NCBI RefSeq assembly: GCF_029392895.1
Contig: NZ_CP114200.1
Span: 3,317,001-3,381,000, forward strand
Direction: 5' to 3'
Length of the DNA: 64,000 nucleotides
DNA from: Streptomyces sp. 71268
GTDB taxonomy: Bacteria > Actinomycetota > Actinomycetes > Streptomycetales > Streptomycetaceae
Under the pieces are notes generated by a model. It was given only the letters and a program-made list of their open reading frames with translations. It made no database searches and was not told where the DNA came from. Each line of letters opens with the position of its first letter. Position 1 is the stretch's first letter. The translations under genes and the position numbers were made by a program. Of this stretch, positions 40,704-50,527 are shown piece after piece.

Positions 40704-40926
40704 CGCCCCCGCTCCACCCCGAGAAGCAGAAACGTTTCCTCATTCGCTGGCCACCCCCGAGCCTCCCCGGCCCGTCGACCGCGCCGCAACCCGCGCCGTA
40801 CCGCATGAGCTGACCGCCACGCCGACGGCCCACTTCCCACCCGTTCGGCGGAGCGCGGCGCGAGCAATGTGCGCAGGCGCGAGCCCCTGGCGCGCCGGCG
40901 GAGCACGACCGAGGCGGGGCCTCGGC

Positions 40927-42015
40927 TCAGCGGGTGACGCGCTGGAGGTCCGGCCGGCCGGATGTGGACGCGGGCGCGGGCCGCGCCGCGGCGTCGGGGG
41001 CGACGGCGCTGGGTGCGGTACCGGGTGCTACGTCGGCAACGGTCGCGCCGGCAGTGGTCGCGCCAGCGGGGGCGGCGGGCAGCGGCGGGTTGCCCACGGC
41101 ACGTCGGGAGGCGAGTTCCAGTCGGTCCAGGGTGGCCGCCACGGCCGGGACGCGCGTCAGGTCGGGCAGCGTGAGCGCCACCACCTCGCGGTGCACGGCG
41201 GGCTCGACGCGCACCGTACGCACCCCCTTCGTACGCACCGACTCCAGCGCCAGTTCGGGCAGCACCGCGACGCCCAGTCCCGCGCCGACCAGGCCGACCA
41301 CGGCCGGGTAGTCGTCGGTGGCGAAGTCGATGCGGGGCGTGAAGCCCGCCTCCTCGCAGACCTCGACCAGGTGCCGGCGGCAGCGTGGGCAGCCCGCGAT
41401 CCACGGTTCCTCGGCCAGCTCCGCGATCCCCACCACCCGCGCCTCGGCGAACCGGTGCCCCTCGGGGACCAGGCCGACCAGCCGGTCGGTCAGCAACGGA
41501 CGTACCGCCAGGTCGCTCCACTCGGCGGCGTCCCGTGGGGTGCCGGCCGCGCCGCCGACCCCCGGATAGCGGAAGGCCAGCGCGATCTCGCAGTCGCCGG
41601 CCCGCAGCAGTTCGACCGAGCGCGGCGGCTCGGCGTCCACCAGCGAGACCTCGGTGCCCGGGTGGGCCGCGCGCAGTTCGGCCAGGGCGGTGGGCACCAG
41701 CGCGGAGCTGCCGCTCGGGAAGGAGACCAGCCGCACCCGGCCCGCGCGAAGGCCGGCGATGGCGGCCACTTCCTCCTCGGCGGCGGTGAGCCCGGCCAGG
41801 ATGCCGACCGCGTGCCGCAGCAGCGCGCGGCCCGCCTCGGTCAGCCGGATCTCGCGGCCCGTGCGCACCAGCAGCGCGGTGCCCGCGGCCTGCTCAAGGG
41901 CCTTCATCTGCTGGCTGACCGCCGGCTGCGTACAGCCCAGGTCGCGGGCCGCCGCGGAGAAGGAACCGGTGGCGTCCACCGCGCGGAGCACTCGGAGGTG
42001 ACGGGCCTCGATCAT
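40927..42015 (-). CDS. LysR-family transcriptional regulator
   Basis: A 362-residue LTTR. The N-terminal HTH has LRVLRAVDATGSFSAAARDL and GCTQPAVSQQMKALEQAAGT. The effector-binding domain includes VSFPSGSSALVPTALAELRA and GLGVAVLPELALESV. The last 55 residues are an Ala/Pro/Thr-rich extension not typical for the family. ATG start; a longer frame adds 32 residues. It is divergent from a MOSC gene with only 80 bases between, and an AAGGGACCCTT dyad sits next to its own start. LysR proteins usually activate the divergent gene and repress themselves. Ligand unknown. Confidence 0.9.
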   Translation of the reverse strand: MIEARHLRVLRAVDATGSFSAAARDLGCTQPAVSQQMKALEQAAGTALLVRTGREIRLTEAGRALLRHAVGILAGLTAAEEEVAAIAGLRAGRVRLVSFPSGSSALVPTALAELRAAHPGTEVSLVDAEPPRSVELLRAGDCEIALAFRYPGVGGAAGTPRDAAEWSDLAVRPLLTDRLVGLVPEGHRFAEARVVGIAELAEEPWIAGCPRCRRHLVEVCEEAGFTPRIDFATDDYPAVVGLVGAGLGVAVLPELALESVRTKGVRTVRVEPAVHREVVALTLPDLTRVPAVAATLDRLELASRRAVGNPPLPAAPAGATTAGATVADVAPGTAPSAVAPDAAARPAPASTSGRPDLQRVTR

Positions 42016-42026
42016 GCTTCGAGCAT

Positions 42027-42037
42027 AAGGGACCCTT
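42027..42037. promoter_or_regulatory. Candidate LysR operator
   Basis: Perfect dyad AAGGG-A-CCCTT in the 80-base gap between the divergent LysR and MOSC genes, 12 bases from the LysR start. Position fits autorepression; inferred. Confidence 0.4.
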
Positions 42038-42095
42038 GGGGGGAAACGTAAAATTTCGCTCGACGCTTTGGGGCAGGGTCGCCTACCGTGCGGGC

Positions 42096-42770
42096 ATGCA
42101 CGTGCTCTCACTCAATCTCGGCCGCCCGGAGCGCTCCGCGCACACCGACGCCGACTACACCGGCATCGACAAGCGTCCCGTCACGGGCCCGGTGGCCGTC
42201 AGCGCCCCGGGCCCCAAGGGCGTCGGAGCCAGCGGACTGGCCGGGGACGCGGTCTGCGACACCCGTCACCACGGCGGCGACGACCAGGCGGTGTACGCCT
42301 ACGCGCGCGAGGACCTCGACATGTGGGAGGGCGAGTTGGGCCGCGCGCTGCCCAACGGCGTCTTCGGCGAGAACCTCACCACCAGCGGACTCGACGTCAA
42401 CGGCGCGCTGATCGGGGAGCGTTGGCGGATCGGGCGCTCGCTGCTCCTCGAGGTGACCTCGCCGCGCACGCCGTGCCGCACCTTCGCGGGCTTCCTCGGC
42501 GAGCAGCGCTGGGTGAAACGGTTCACCCAGGCCGGCCTGCCCGGCGCGTACCTGCGCGTGATCGAGCCGGGCGAGATCAGCGCCGGGGACGCCATCGAGA
42601 TCGCGCACCGCCCCGAACACGAGGTGAGCGTCGCCTTCCTGTTCCGCGCCAACACCGGCGAGCCCGACCTGTGGCCACGGGTGTTGGCGGCCGGCCGGGC
42701 GCTGCACCCGGAGGCGTACGAGAAGGCGCTGCGGCGCGCGAACGCGGGCGCGCGCCGCGAGAGTTCCTAG
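42096..42770 (+). CDS. MOSC domain protein (YiiM-like)
   Basis: A 224-residue MOSC protein. It has the YiiM-type block GLAGDAVCDTRHHGGDDQAV, then GVFGENLTTSG, and the conserved cysteine in SPRTPCRTFAGFLG. The C-terminal helical part is AYLRVIEPGEISAGDAIEIA and onward. MOSC proteins bind sulfur or molybdenum-cofactor species; YiiM reduces N-hydroxylated bases with molybdopterin. Exact substrate unknown. ATG chosen at MHVLSLN; there is no good ribosome site, so translation may be leaderless. Divergent from a LysR regulator, which probably controls it. Confidence 0.87.
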   Translation: MHVLSLNLGRPERSAHTDADYTGIDKRPVTGPVAVSAPGPKGVGASGLAGDAVCDTRHHGGDDQAVYAYAREDLDMWEGELGRALPNGVFGENLTTSGLDVNGALIGERWRIGRSLLLEVTSPRTPCRTFAGFLGEQRWVKRFTQAGLPGAYLRVIEPGEISAGDAIEIAHRPEHEVSVAFLFRANTGEPDLWPRVLAAGRALHPEAYEKALRRANAGARRESS

Positions 42771-42876
42771 TTCGTCCCGCTCGGCCCGGCCGTGCGACGC
42801 GCCGCGCGGCCGGGCCGCGGCACTGACCAGGGCGCCCGCGCCCGTCCGCGCGCCGGGGCCGGATAGCGTGCCCCGT

Positions 42877-43680
42877 ATGACGACTGCACTGATCACGGGA
42901 GCGACGGCGGGCATCGGCGCGGCGTTCGCGCGGCGACTGGCCGCACAGGGCACCGCGCGAGCCAAGGGGCACGGGGCCGGGCACAACCTGGTGCTGGTGG
43001 CGCGCGACGCGGGGCGGCTGCGGGAGCAGGCCGCGGAGTTGCACGACCGGCACGGCGTGGAGGTCGAGGTGCTGCCCGCCGACCTGTCGGAGGACGCGGG
43101 CATCGCGGCCGTCGAGGAGCGGCTCCAGGACCGCGCGCGCCCGGTTGACCTGCTGGTCAACAACGCCGGGTTCGGCAACAAGGGCCAGTACCTCGACGTC
43201 CCGGTGGCGGACGAGCTGACGATGCTGAAGGTGCACTGCGAGGCCGTGTTGCGGCTGACCACCGCGGCCGTGGTGCCGATGCGCGAGCGGGGCCGGGGCG
43301 GGGTGGTGAACGTGGCCTCGGTCGCGGCGTTCGTGCCGCGCGGCACCTACGGCGCGAGCAAGGCGTGGATCGTGCAGTTCACTCAGGGCGCGGCCCACGA
43401 CCTCAGCGACTCGGGGGTGCGGCTGATGGCGCTGTGCCCGGGATTCGTACGGACGGAGTTCCACCAGCGGGCCGGAATGAACACCGAGAGCATCCCCGGC
43501 TGGATGTGGCTGGACGCGGACCGACTGGTGGACGCGGCGCTCAGGGACCTGGCCCGTGGCAAGTCGCTGTCGGTGCCCGACCCCCGGTACAAGGCGCTGA
43601 CCGGCCTGGCCAGGCTCGCGCCCCGCGCCGCGCTGGCCCGCGCCTCCTCCAGGACCGGCCGCCGCTACGGGCCGCGCTGA
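42877..43680 (+). CDS. Short-chain dehydrogenase/reductase
   Basis: A 267-residue classical SDR. Cofactor motif TGATAGIG is at residues 8-15, followed by LVARD (NADP-type arginine). NNAG is in LLVNNAGFGNKG, the catalytic Ser in VNVASVAAF, and Tyr/Lys in TYGASKAW. The substrate loop is LCPGFVRTEFHQRAGMNTE. It reduces or oxidises an unknown carbonyl/alcohol. A GTG three codons upstream is the alternative start. Same strand as the MOSC gene with a 106-base gap, so co-transcription is possible but not shown. Confidence 0.9.
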   Translation: MTTALITGATAGIGAAFARRLAAQGTARAKGHGAGHNLVLVARDAGRLREQAAELHDRHGVEVEVLPADLSEDAGIAAVEERLQDRARPVDLLVNNAGFGNKGQYLDVPVADELTMLKVHCEAVLRLTTAAVVPMRERGRGGVVNVASVAAFVPRGTYGASKAWIVQFTQGAAHDLSDSGVRLMALCPGFVRTEFHQRAGMNTESIPGWMWLDADRLVDAALRDLARGKSLSVPDPRYKALTGLARLAPRAALARASSRTGRRYGPR

Positions 43681-43866
43681 CGCCTGTCCCAGGTTTCTGA
43701 ACCGGTCGCGTACGTGGGCGAGTTGGCGCCCTGTTTCCGTACGCCTCGTACGCCTCGTACAGCACGCGGGCTCCGCACGACCGGCGTCCAGCGCGGCGTG
43801 CCCCGCGCGGCCGGATGTCAGGGCCATGTCCAGCACGGCCAGGGGGCGGGGCGGTGGCCGACGCGC

Positions 43867-43906
43867 CGAGGCCCGGCGTTCCCCCTGGGGGGAGCGCCGG
43901 GCCTCG
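43867..43906 (-). terminator. groESL terminator hairpin
   Basis: CGAGGCCCGGCG / CGCCGGGCCTCG 12-base stem with an inner TTCCCCC/GGGGGGA stem, starting 26 bases after the groEL stop. Confidence 0.8.
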
Positions 43907-43931
43907 TCGGTGGTACTGGCTGATCCGGGGA

Positions 43932-45560
<1,629 letters not shown>

Positions 45561-45648
45561 CTAGAGTCCTCTCCAAAGTGCCGCGCCCCGGACGCCCGGT
45601 TGTTCAGACACGGGTGGCCGGGGCGCAGATCACGTAAAACTGGGTGAA

Positions 45649-45957
45649 TTACTTCTCGATGATCGCGAGCACGTCGCGAGCCGAGAGGACGAGGTACTCC
45701 TCGCCGTTGTACTTCACCTCGGTGCCGCCGTACTTGCTGTAGAGCACGACGTCGCCGACGGAGACGTCGAGCGGAAGACGGTTGCCGTCCTCGAAGCGGC
45801 CCGGGCCCACGGCCAGGACGACGCCCTCCTGGGGCTTCTCCTTAGCGGTGTCCGGAATGACCAGGCCCGAGGCCGTGGTCTGCTCGGCGTCGAGCGGCTG
45901 GACCACGATGCGGTCCTCAAGCGGCTTGATGGCAACCTTGGAGCTGGCGGTCGTCAC
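45649..45957 (-). CDS. groES: 10 kDa co-chaperonin GroES
   Basis: A 102-residue GroES that caps the GroEL ring. It has the conserved [20 protein letters not shown] start, the mobile loop [20 protein letters not shown], the roof loop VGPGRF and the C-terminal [22 protein letters not shown] start with GGGGGAGGTCGG upstream, a strong ribosome site. First gene of the groESL operon; its promoter overlaps a CIRCE element. Confidence 0.97.
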   Translation of the reverse strand: MTTASSKVAIKPLEDRIVVQPLDAEQTTASGLVIPDTAKEKPQEGVVLAVGPGRFEDGNRLPLDVSVGDVVLYSKYGGTEVKYNGEEYLVLSARDVLAIIEK

Positions 45958-46057
45958 GATCCGACCTCCCCCTTCGGAGATCTCACGGGGTTAACTGTCT
46001 GAGGTGGCGACCTGGTAGATCCGTCGTCGCGGGTGCCGGATCTGCCCGTCGCTGTGT

Positions 46058-46084
46058 TTGGCACTCCGCGATGTGGAGTGCCAG
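46058..46084 (-). promoter_or_regulatory. CIRCE element 1 (HrcA operator)
   Basis: TTGGCACTC-N9-GAGTGCCAG, one base per arm off the CIRCE consensus TTAGCACTC-N9-GAGTGCTAA, about 100 bases upstream of groES. Confidence 0.88.
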
Positions 46085-46089
46085 CCCTG

Positions 46090-46118
46090 AGACTAGGACG
46101 CGGTTAGCACTCGGTCAA
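46090..46118 (-). promoter_or_regulatory. groESL promoter
   Basis: On the minus strand -35 TTGACC (46118-46113) and -10 TAGTCT (46095-46090) are 17 bases apart. The -35 lies within the spacer of CIRCE element 2, so bound HrcA would block the polymerase. Confidence 0.75.
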
Positions 46119-46130
46119 GCGGAGTGCCAA
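46104..46130 (-). promoter_or_regulatory. CIRCE element 2 (HrcA operator)
   Basis: TTAGCACTC-N9-GAGTGCCAA, a near-perfect CIRCE overlapping the -35 of the groESL promoter. hrcA itself is not in the window. Confidence 0.92.
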
Positions 46131-46324
46131 CGCGGCGCCGCACGCCGGGTCGCGCACGGGGCGCGTCGGGGGCGCGTGCGGAGCGCGGGCCGGGCCACGT
46201 ACGGGTCGCGTGCGGGGCATGGGCCGGGTCGCCTGCGGAACATGTTCGGAGCGCGGGCCGGGCGTGTCCGGGTCGGCCGCTGGCCCGCGCCGCCCGGTCG
46301 CGGGCGCGCTGCGAGAATGGGCCG

Positions 46325-47545
46325 GTGAGCGCGACCACCCTGCCCGTCGAGACCTTCCACGCCCTGCTGACCGACGAGGGGCAGGCCCTGCTCGGCGCGC
46401 TGCGCGACCTCGACCCGGCCGCCGAGCTGACCGCCGCCACCCGGCTGCGCCGCGACCACCCGGCCGAGCTGGTCTCGGCCGCGATCGGCCAGGCGCGGCT
46501 GCGGCAGCGGGCGGTGGCGAAGTTCGGCGCGGCCGACGCGTACCGGATGTACTTCACGCCCGACGGCGTCGAGCAGGCCACCCGCGCCACCGTGGCCGCG
46601 CACCGGGCGGAGCGGTTCGCGGGCCTCGGGGCGCGCCGACTGGCCGACCTGTGCTGCGGCGTCGGCGGCGACGCGATCGCGCTGGCGCGCGCCGGCGTGC
46701 GGGTGCTCGCCGTCGACCGCTCCCCGCTCACCTGCGCCGTCGCCCACGCCAACGCGGCGGCGCTGGGTCTCGCCGAGCTGATCGAGGTGCGCTGCGCCGA
46801 CGTCGCCGACGTGGACACCTCCGGTTACGACGCGGTCTTCGTCGACCCGGCGCGGCGGGCCGCCGGGCGGGGCGGCTCCACGACCGGCGGCCGGGGCCGG
46901 ATCTTCGACCCCCAGGCGTACTCGCCCCCGCTGTCCTGGGCCGTCGGCGCCGCCCGCGCCACCCCGCACGCGGCGCTGAAGGTCGCGCCCGGCGTGCCGC
47001 ACGAGGCGATCCCGCCGGACGCCGAGGCGGAGTGGATCTCGGACGGCGGGGACGTGAAGGAGGCCGTGCTGTGGTTCGGCACGACCCCGGGCGCCCGCCG
47101 CGCGACCCTGCTGCCCGGCGGGGCCTCGCTGACCGGCGCGGGACTGCCGGACCCCGAGCCGGGCCCGGTGGGCCGCTGGCTGTACGAGCCTGACGGGGCG
47201 GTGATCCGGGCCCACCTGGTCGCGGACGTGGCCCAGCGGGTCGGCGGGCGGCTGATCGACCCGACGATCGCGTACGTCACGGCGGACGAACTGGTGCCGA
47301 CCCCGTACGCCAGCGCGTACGAGATCACCGACGTGCTCCCGTTCAACGTCAAGCGCCTCAAGGCGCTGTTGCGCGAGCGGGAGGTCGGGGTGCTGACGGT
47401 GAAGAAGCGCGGGTCGCCGGTGACGCCCGAGGAACTGCGCAAGAAGGTCAGGCCACAGGGCCCGGCGTCGGCGACGGTGTTCCTGACCCGGGTGGCCGGT
47501 GCCCCCTCCATGCTGATCGGCCACCCGGCGGAGCCGGCGGAGTGA
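46325..47545 (+). CDS. Class I SAM methyltransferase with THUMP-like C-terminus
   Basis: A 406-residue putative RNA/DNA methyltransferase. A helical N-terminal region precedes motif I LADLCCGVGGDAIALARAGV (about residue 99 on), then an acidic loop in VLAVDRSP and the catalytic DPARR in DAVFVDPARRAAGR, a DPPY-like motif. The C-terminal part, FNVKRLKALLREREVGVLTV, is the THUMP-like domain found in this family. Likely modifies guanine or adenine in RNA; the target is unknown. The GTG start has a weak ribosome site. The stop overlaps the next gene's GTG by 4 bases (GTGA), so they are translationally coupled. Confidence 0.85.
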   Translation: MSATTLPVETFHALLTDEGQALLGALRDLDPAAELTAATRLRRDHPAELVSAAIGQARLRQRAVAKFGAADAYRMYFTPDGVEQATRATVAAHRAERFAGLGARRLADLCCGVGGDAIALARAGVRVLAVDRSPLTCAVAHANAAALGLAELIEVRCADVADVDTSGYDAVFVDPARRAAGRGGSTTGGRGRIFDPQAYSPPLSWAVGAARATPHAALKVAPGVPHEAIPPDAEAEWISDGGDVKEAVLWFGTTPGARRATLLPGGASLTGAGLPDPEPGPVGRWLYEPDGAVIRAHLVADVAQRVGGRLIDPTIAYVTADELVPTPYASAYEITDVLPFNVKRLKALLREREVGVLTVKKRGSPVTPEELRKKVRPQGPASATVFLTRVAGAPSMLIGHPAEPAE

Positions 47546-48048
47546 GCCGCCCGCCTGTGCGGCCCGTACGCCCCAGCTCTACGGCGACCACGGCGCGGGG
47601 GGCGATGACCGGTCCGACGACGATCCCGGCGCTGAACGACAGGAAGGCCGGGCCGGCGTCGGAGGAGGCGGCGACGGTGCGAGGGGCGGGAGCGGGTGGC
47701 GCGCGCGCCATCGGGCGGTCGGTGGGCCGGCCTCCGCGCCTGGAGCTTCAGCGGCTGCCGTGGATGGTCGAGGTGCTTGGCCTCGGACACGTCACCGACC
47801 AGGGCGCCGTGTGGATGGCGGGCGACCTCGCCCACCACGCCGCCACCGACCGCCGCGCCAGCGAGGCCACCGACGGCCCGACGCCCCGCCCGGTCCCCGA
47901 CATGCTCACGCCCGGGTGCGTGGTCTTCCAGCCCCGGCTGACCTCGCTCGGCGACCAGTGGCACGAGGTCGCGAGCGCCCGCGACGTACCGAACGGGCCG
48001 CACGCGCTCGTCGACGGCCTGCTCGCCCCCGGGGCGGTGAAGGGATGA
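47542..48048 (+). CDS. Conserved-looking protein of unknown function in a 4-base-overlap operon
   Basis: A 168-residue frame overlapping both neighbours by GTGA and ATGA. The first 65 residues are low-complexity Ala/Gly/Arg; the rest looks folded (LELQRLPWMVEVLGLGHVTD, VWMAGDLAHHAATDRR, DMLTPGCVVFQPRLTSLGDQ). A later GTG (near 47721) may be the real start. No family recognised. Tight coupling to the downstream beta-propeller suggests the two proteins work together. Confidence 0.6.
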   Translation: MSRPPVRPVRPSSTATTARGAMTGPTTIPALNDRKAGPASEEAATVRGAGAGGARAIGRSVGRPPRLELQRLPWMVEVLGLGHVTDQGAVWMAGDLAHHAATDRRASEATDGPTPRPVPDMLTPGCVVFQPRLTSLGDQWHEVASARDVPNGPHALVDGLLAPGAVKG

Positions 48049-49790
48049 GCCAGCCACTACGGATCGTGCCCGACGAGCCGTTCCCCGAGGTCGGCACGGC
48101 CTTCCACACCGCGCTGAGCGACGACGGGCAGTGGCTCGCCGTCGTGGGCTACCTGGGCGGCGCCTTCTCCCGCTCGCGCGTCGTCGACCTGCCGCACGGG
48201 TCGCGCCCCGCGCCCCGCGTGCTGGTCTACCGGCGCGCCGACCTGTCGTACCACCGCACCGTGGCGGTGCCGGGCGAGTCCGTCGAGACGCTCGCCTTCC
48301 ACCCCACCCTGCCGCTCCTCGCGGTCGGCACGGACGAGGGGGACGAGTACGCGCGCCACGGCACGCTGCTGCTGGCCGACGTGGTGACGGGGCGTCAGGC
48401 GCGGGTGGTGTGCGCCGACGCGGGCGTGGCCGCGCTGCGCTGGCGGGACGGCGACACGCTCGACGTGCTTCTCGCCGAGGCCGACCACGACCTGGCGTCG
48501 GAGGGGCTGATCCGCTACGCGGAGTCCGCCGTGCCCCGCCCACCCTCGGGCGACTGGCTCACCCTGGGCCCCGAGCCCGCCGGGGCTACCGGGTCCCCGG
48601 ACTCCCGCGAGCCCGCGCCCCTGGACGCACGGCGACCGGCCGCGCCCGACTGGGAGTCGCGCCTACCGGAGGTGGCCGTCCAGGCGCGCCACGCCGAGCT
48701 GCGCGAGCTGGCCACGGCCGACGGGCGCGACTGGCGGGCGCGGCGCGCGGTGTGGGCGGTGGCGGGGCTGCGCGACGGCCGGGTGCTGGCCGCGCGCGAG
48801 GACAACCTGCTGGAGTGCTGGTCGCCCGAGGGGCGGCGGATGTGGACGGTGCCGCCGCCGGCCGAGTCCTTCCAGTACGTGGGCCTCCAGCTCCAGGTCA
48901 CCCCCGACGAGCGCACCGCCCGCGTCACGGTGGCCACCGGCACCAGCGACGACCGCCGCTCCACCGTGCTGGCGGTCTCGCTGGCCGACGGCTCCGTACG
49001 CACGGAACACCGCCTCCGCTACCCGGCCCTCCTCACGGCCCGCGCCGACGGCGTCTGGGCCGCCCGCGACACCTGCGAACTCTTCCCCGCCCCACCCTCG
49101 TGGTCCCCGTCCGCCACCCTGCTCTTCGCCCCCGACGGCACCCCGCTCGGCGCGGTCCCCCTCGGCCACTACGATCCGCGCACCGAACTCACCGTCCGCC
49201 GCGCACCGGACCTGTACGCCCTGGTCGTACGGGACCGCCCGGCGCCGCCCGGCACGGAGGCCGACGTCACGGAAGCCGGCATATCCGCCGGAGGGTCGTA
49301 CGCGTACGCCGCCGAGCAGGCGCGACTGGCCCGCCAGGAGACGTGGCTGGCCCGCGTGACCCCCGGCGAACGGAACGCGCCCGGCGCCGTCGAGCCACTC
49401 TTCCCGCTCGGCCCGAGGACCGCCGTCCGTGGCGGCCCGGCGGTCTACGTCGACGACGCCGCCGGCCCCGCCCTCATCCTCGCCACCGCCGACTCCGGCA
49501 CCCCCCGCCTCACCCGCAGGTCCCTCCCGCACGGCGAGCCGACCTGGTCGCTGCCGACCGACTCCGCCATCGCGGGCCTGGACCTGCACGCGAACACCCT
49601 CTACGCGGCCACCGCCACGGGCGACCTCCTCACCCTCTCCCCCACCACCGGCACCCTCCACGCCCACCACCCCCTCACGTCCCCGGGCGGCCACCCCTTC
49701 ACCCCCCTGACCCTGACCACGACCGTCGCGGGCGACGTGGTGATCGGGACGCTGGAGGGGCGGTTGCTGGTGCGGGGGGTGTCGGCCTGA
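48045..49790 (+). CDS. Beta-propeller (WD40/YVTN-like) protein, unknown function
   Basis: A 581-residue protein with recurring blade patterns: TALSDDGQWLAVVGYLGG, VETLAFHPTLPLLAVGTDEG, AVAGLRDGRVLAAREDNLLE, GVWAARDTCELFPAP and IAGLDLHANTLYAATATGDL. No enzyme motif, signal peptide or membrane helix is seen, so a cytoplasmic protein-binding platform is likely. ATG start overlaps the previous stop (ATGA). The upstream unknown protein and a methyltransferase complete the operon. Partner and role unknown. Confidence 0.78.
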   Translation: MSQPLRIVPDEPFPEVGTAFHTALSDDGQWLAVVGYLGGAFSRSRVVDLPHGSRPAPRVLVYRRADLSYHRTVAVPGESVETLAFHPTLPLLAVGTDEGDEYARHGTLLLADVVTGRQARVVCADAGVAALRWRDGDTLDVLLAEADHDLASEGLIRYAESAVPRPPSGDWLTLGPEPAGATGSPDSREPAPLDARRPAAPDWESRLPEVAVQARHAELRELATADGRDWRARRAVWAVAGLRDGRVLAAREDNLLECWSPEGRRMWTVPPPAESFQYVGLQLQVTPDERTARVTVATGTSDDRRSTVLAVSLADGSVRTEHRLRYPALLTARADGVWAARDTCELFPAPPSWSPSATLLFAPDGTPLGAVPLGHYDPRTELTVRRAPDLYALVVRDRPAPPGTEADVTEAGISAGGSYAYAAEQARLARQETWLARVTPGERNAPGAVEPLFPLGPRTAVRGGPAVYVDDAAGPALILATADSGTPRLTRRSLPHGEPTWSLPTDSAIAGLDLHANTLYAATATGDLLTLSPTTGTLHAHHPLTSPGGHPFTPLTLTTTVAGDVVIGTLEGRLLVRGVSA

Positions 49791-49979
49791 GGGGTGCGGG
49801 GGCGGGGGTTCGGCATGCCGTGCGGGGTGGCCCCTGGCGATCGGGCTGTTGGGCGTAGAGGCTCCCCCGTTAGCCCTCTGAGCCGGCAGGTTCCCTGCGG
49901 GACCAGCGCGGCCGAATGGACGACAGCCATTCAAAACTCACTGTTACAGTGCCGACCTCCAGGGTGACAAGGGGGAGGC

Positions 49980-50135
49980 ATGCTGGACCACCGGAACCAA
50001 TGTGCCCGGAAGTTGGTATGCCAGCCGAAAGCGCCGCACGGGCCTTTCGCCTTTTCAGAACCCTCTGACGTAGCCCTCCCGCGCTTCGCGGACTTCCGAC
50101 CGCGAAGCAGCTACCTCACATTAGGGGCGCAATGA
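49980..50135 (+). CDS. Possible 51-residue leader ORF of the WXG/toxin operon
   Basis: ATG preceded by a very strong GGGGGAGG site. The frame runs 51 codons and its TGA overlaps the ATG of the WXG100-like gene (ATGA). The peptide (MLDHRNQCARKLVCQPKAPH ...) matches nothing I know. It contains a TTA codon (near its C-terminus), which in Streptomyces would make translation bldA-dependent. It may be a coupling leader rather than a functional protein. Confidence 0.4.
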   Translation: MLDHRNQCARKLVCQPKAPHGPFAFSEPSDVALPRFADFRPRSSYLTLGAQ

Positions 50136-50527
50136 ACAAGAGCGACCTTGCCGTGCCGGAGGACGGTCTGCCCGGCCTTGCCTCGGACCTCAGCGAGATG
50201 CAGTCCTACCTCGCGACACAGGCCAAGCGCATGGCGACCATCGTCGACGCCATCGAATCGGGCTGGCGCAGCCCAGCGGCCAGCACGTACACCGAGTTCC
50301 AGCAGAGCGTGGCGGAGGACCTGGTACGCATCAAGTCCTCGCTGCAACTACTGGAAGAAGCGGTGCGGATGAGCAGTGATGGGTTCACGGCGCAGGAGCT
50401 GGACAACCTGCGCGGATTTCAGCGCGTCCAGGGGACGTTGGACATCGCCGTCGAAGCGAACGAACTCACCCGGACCGACTCGGGCAGCTCGGCCAGCCCG
50501 TCTCCCAGCAAAATACTTGACCTCTGA
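50132..50527 (+). CDS. WXG100-like type VII secretion substrate/adaptor
   Basis: A 131-residue helical protein. Two long helices flank the turn IESGWRSPAASTYTEFQQSV, a W-x-S/W-x-G-type turn at about residue 48, the mark of ESX/WXG100 proteins, which form helical hairpins and escort partners through type VII secretion. A short Ser/Thr-rich tail ends the protein. ATG start overlaps the stop of a 51-codon leader frame, and its own stop overlaps the CTG of the toxin gene. No ESX secretion machinery is in the window, so export must rely on genes elsewhere. Confidence 0.8.
   Translation: MNKSDLAVPEDGLPGLASDLSEMQSYLATQAKRMATIVDAIESGWRSPAASTYTEFQQSVAEDLVRIKSSLQLLEEAVRMSSDGFTAQELDNLRGFQRVQGTLDIAVEANELTRTDSGSSASPSPSKILDL

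Larger units (their letters stand above)
45958..46324. other. groESL control region and upstream gap
   Basis: Holds the groESL promoter and two CIRCE elements (46058-46130). From 46131 to 46324 there is a run of loosely repeated GCGGGCCGGGYCACGTRCGGGTCGCGTG-like units without a gene. Confidence 0.7.

Noticed and set aside
43740..43765. CGTACGCCT repeats downstream of the SDR gene
   Set aside because: Two or three short copies of a common high-GC word; no structure or conservation visible.
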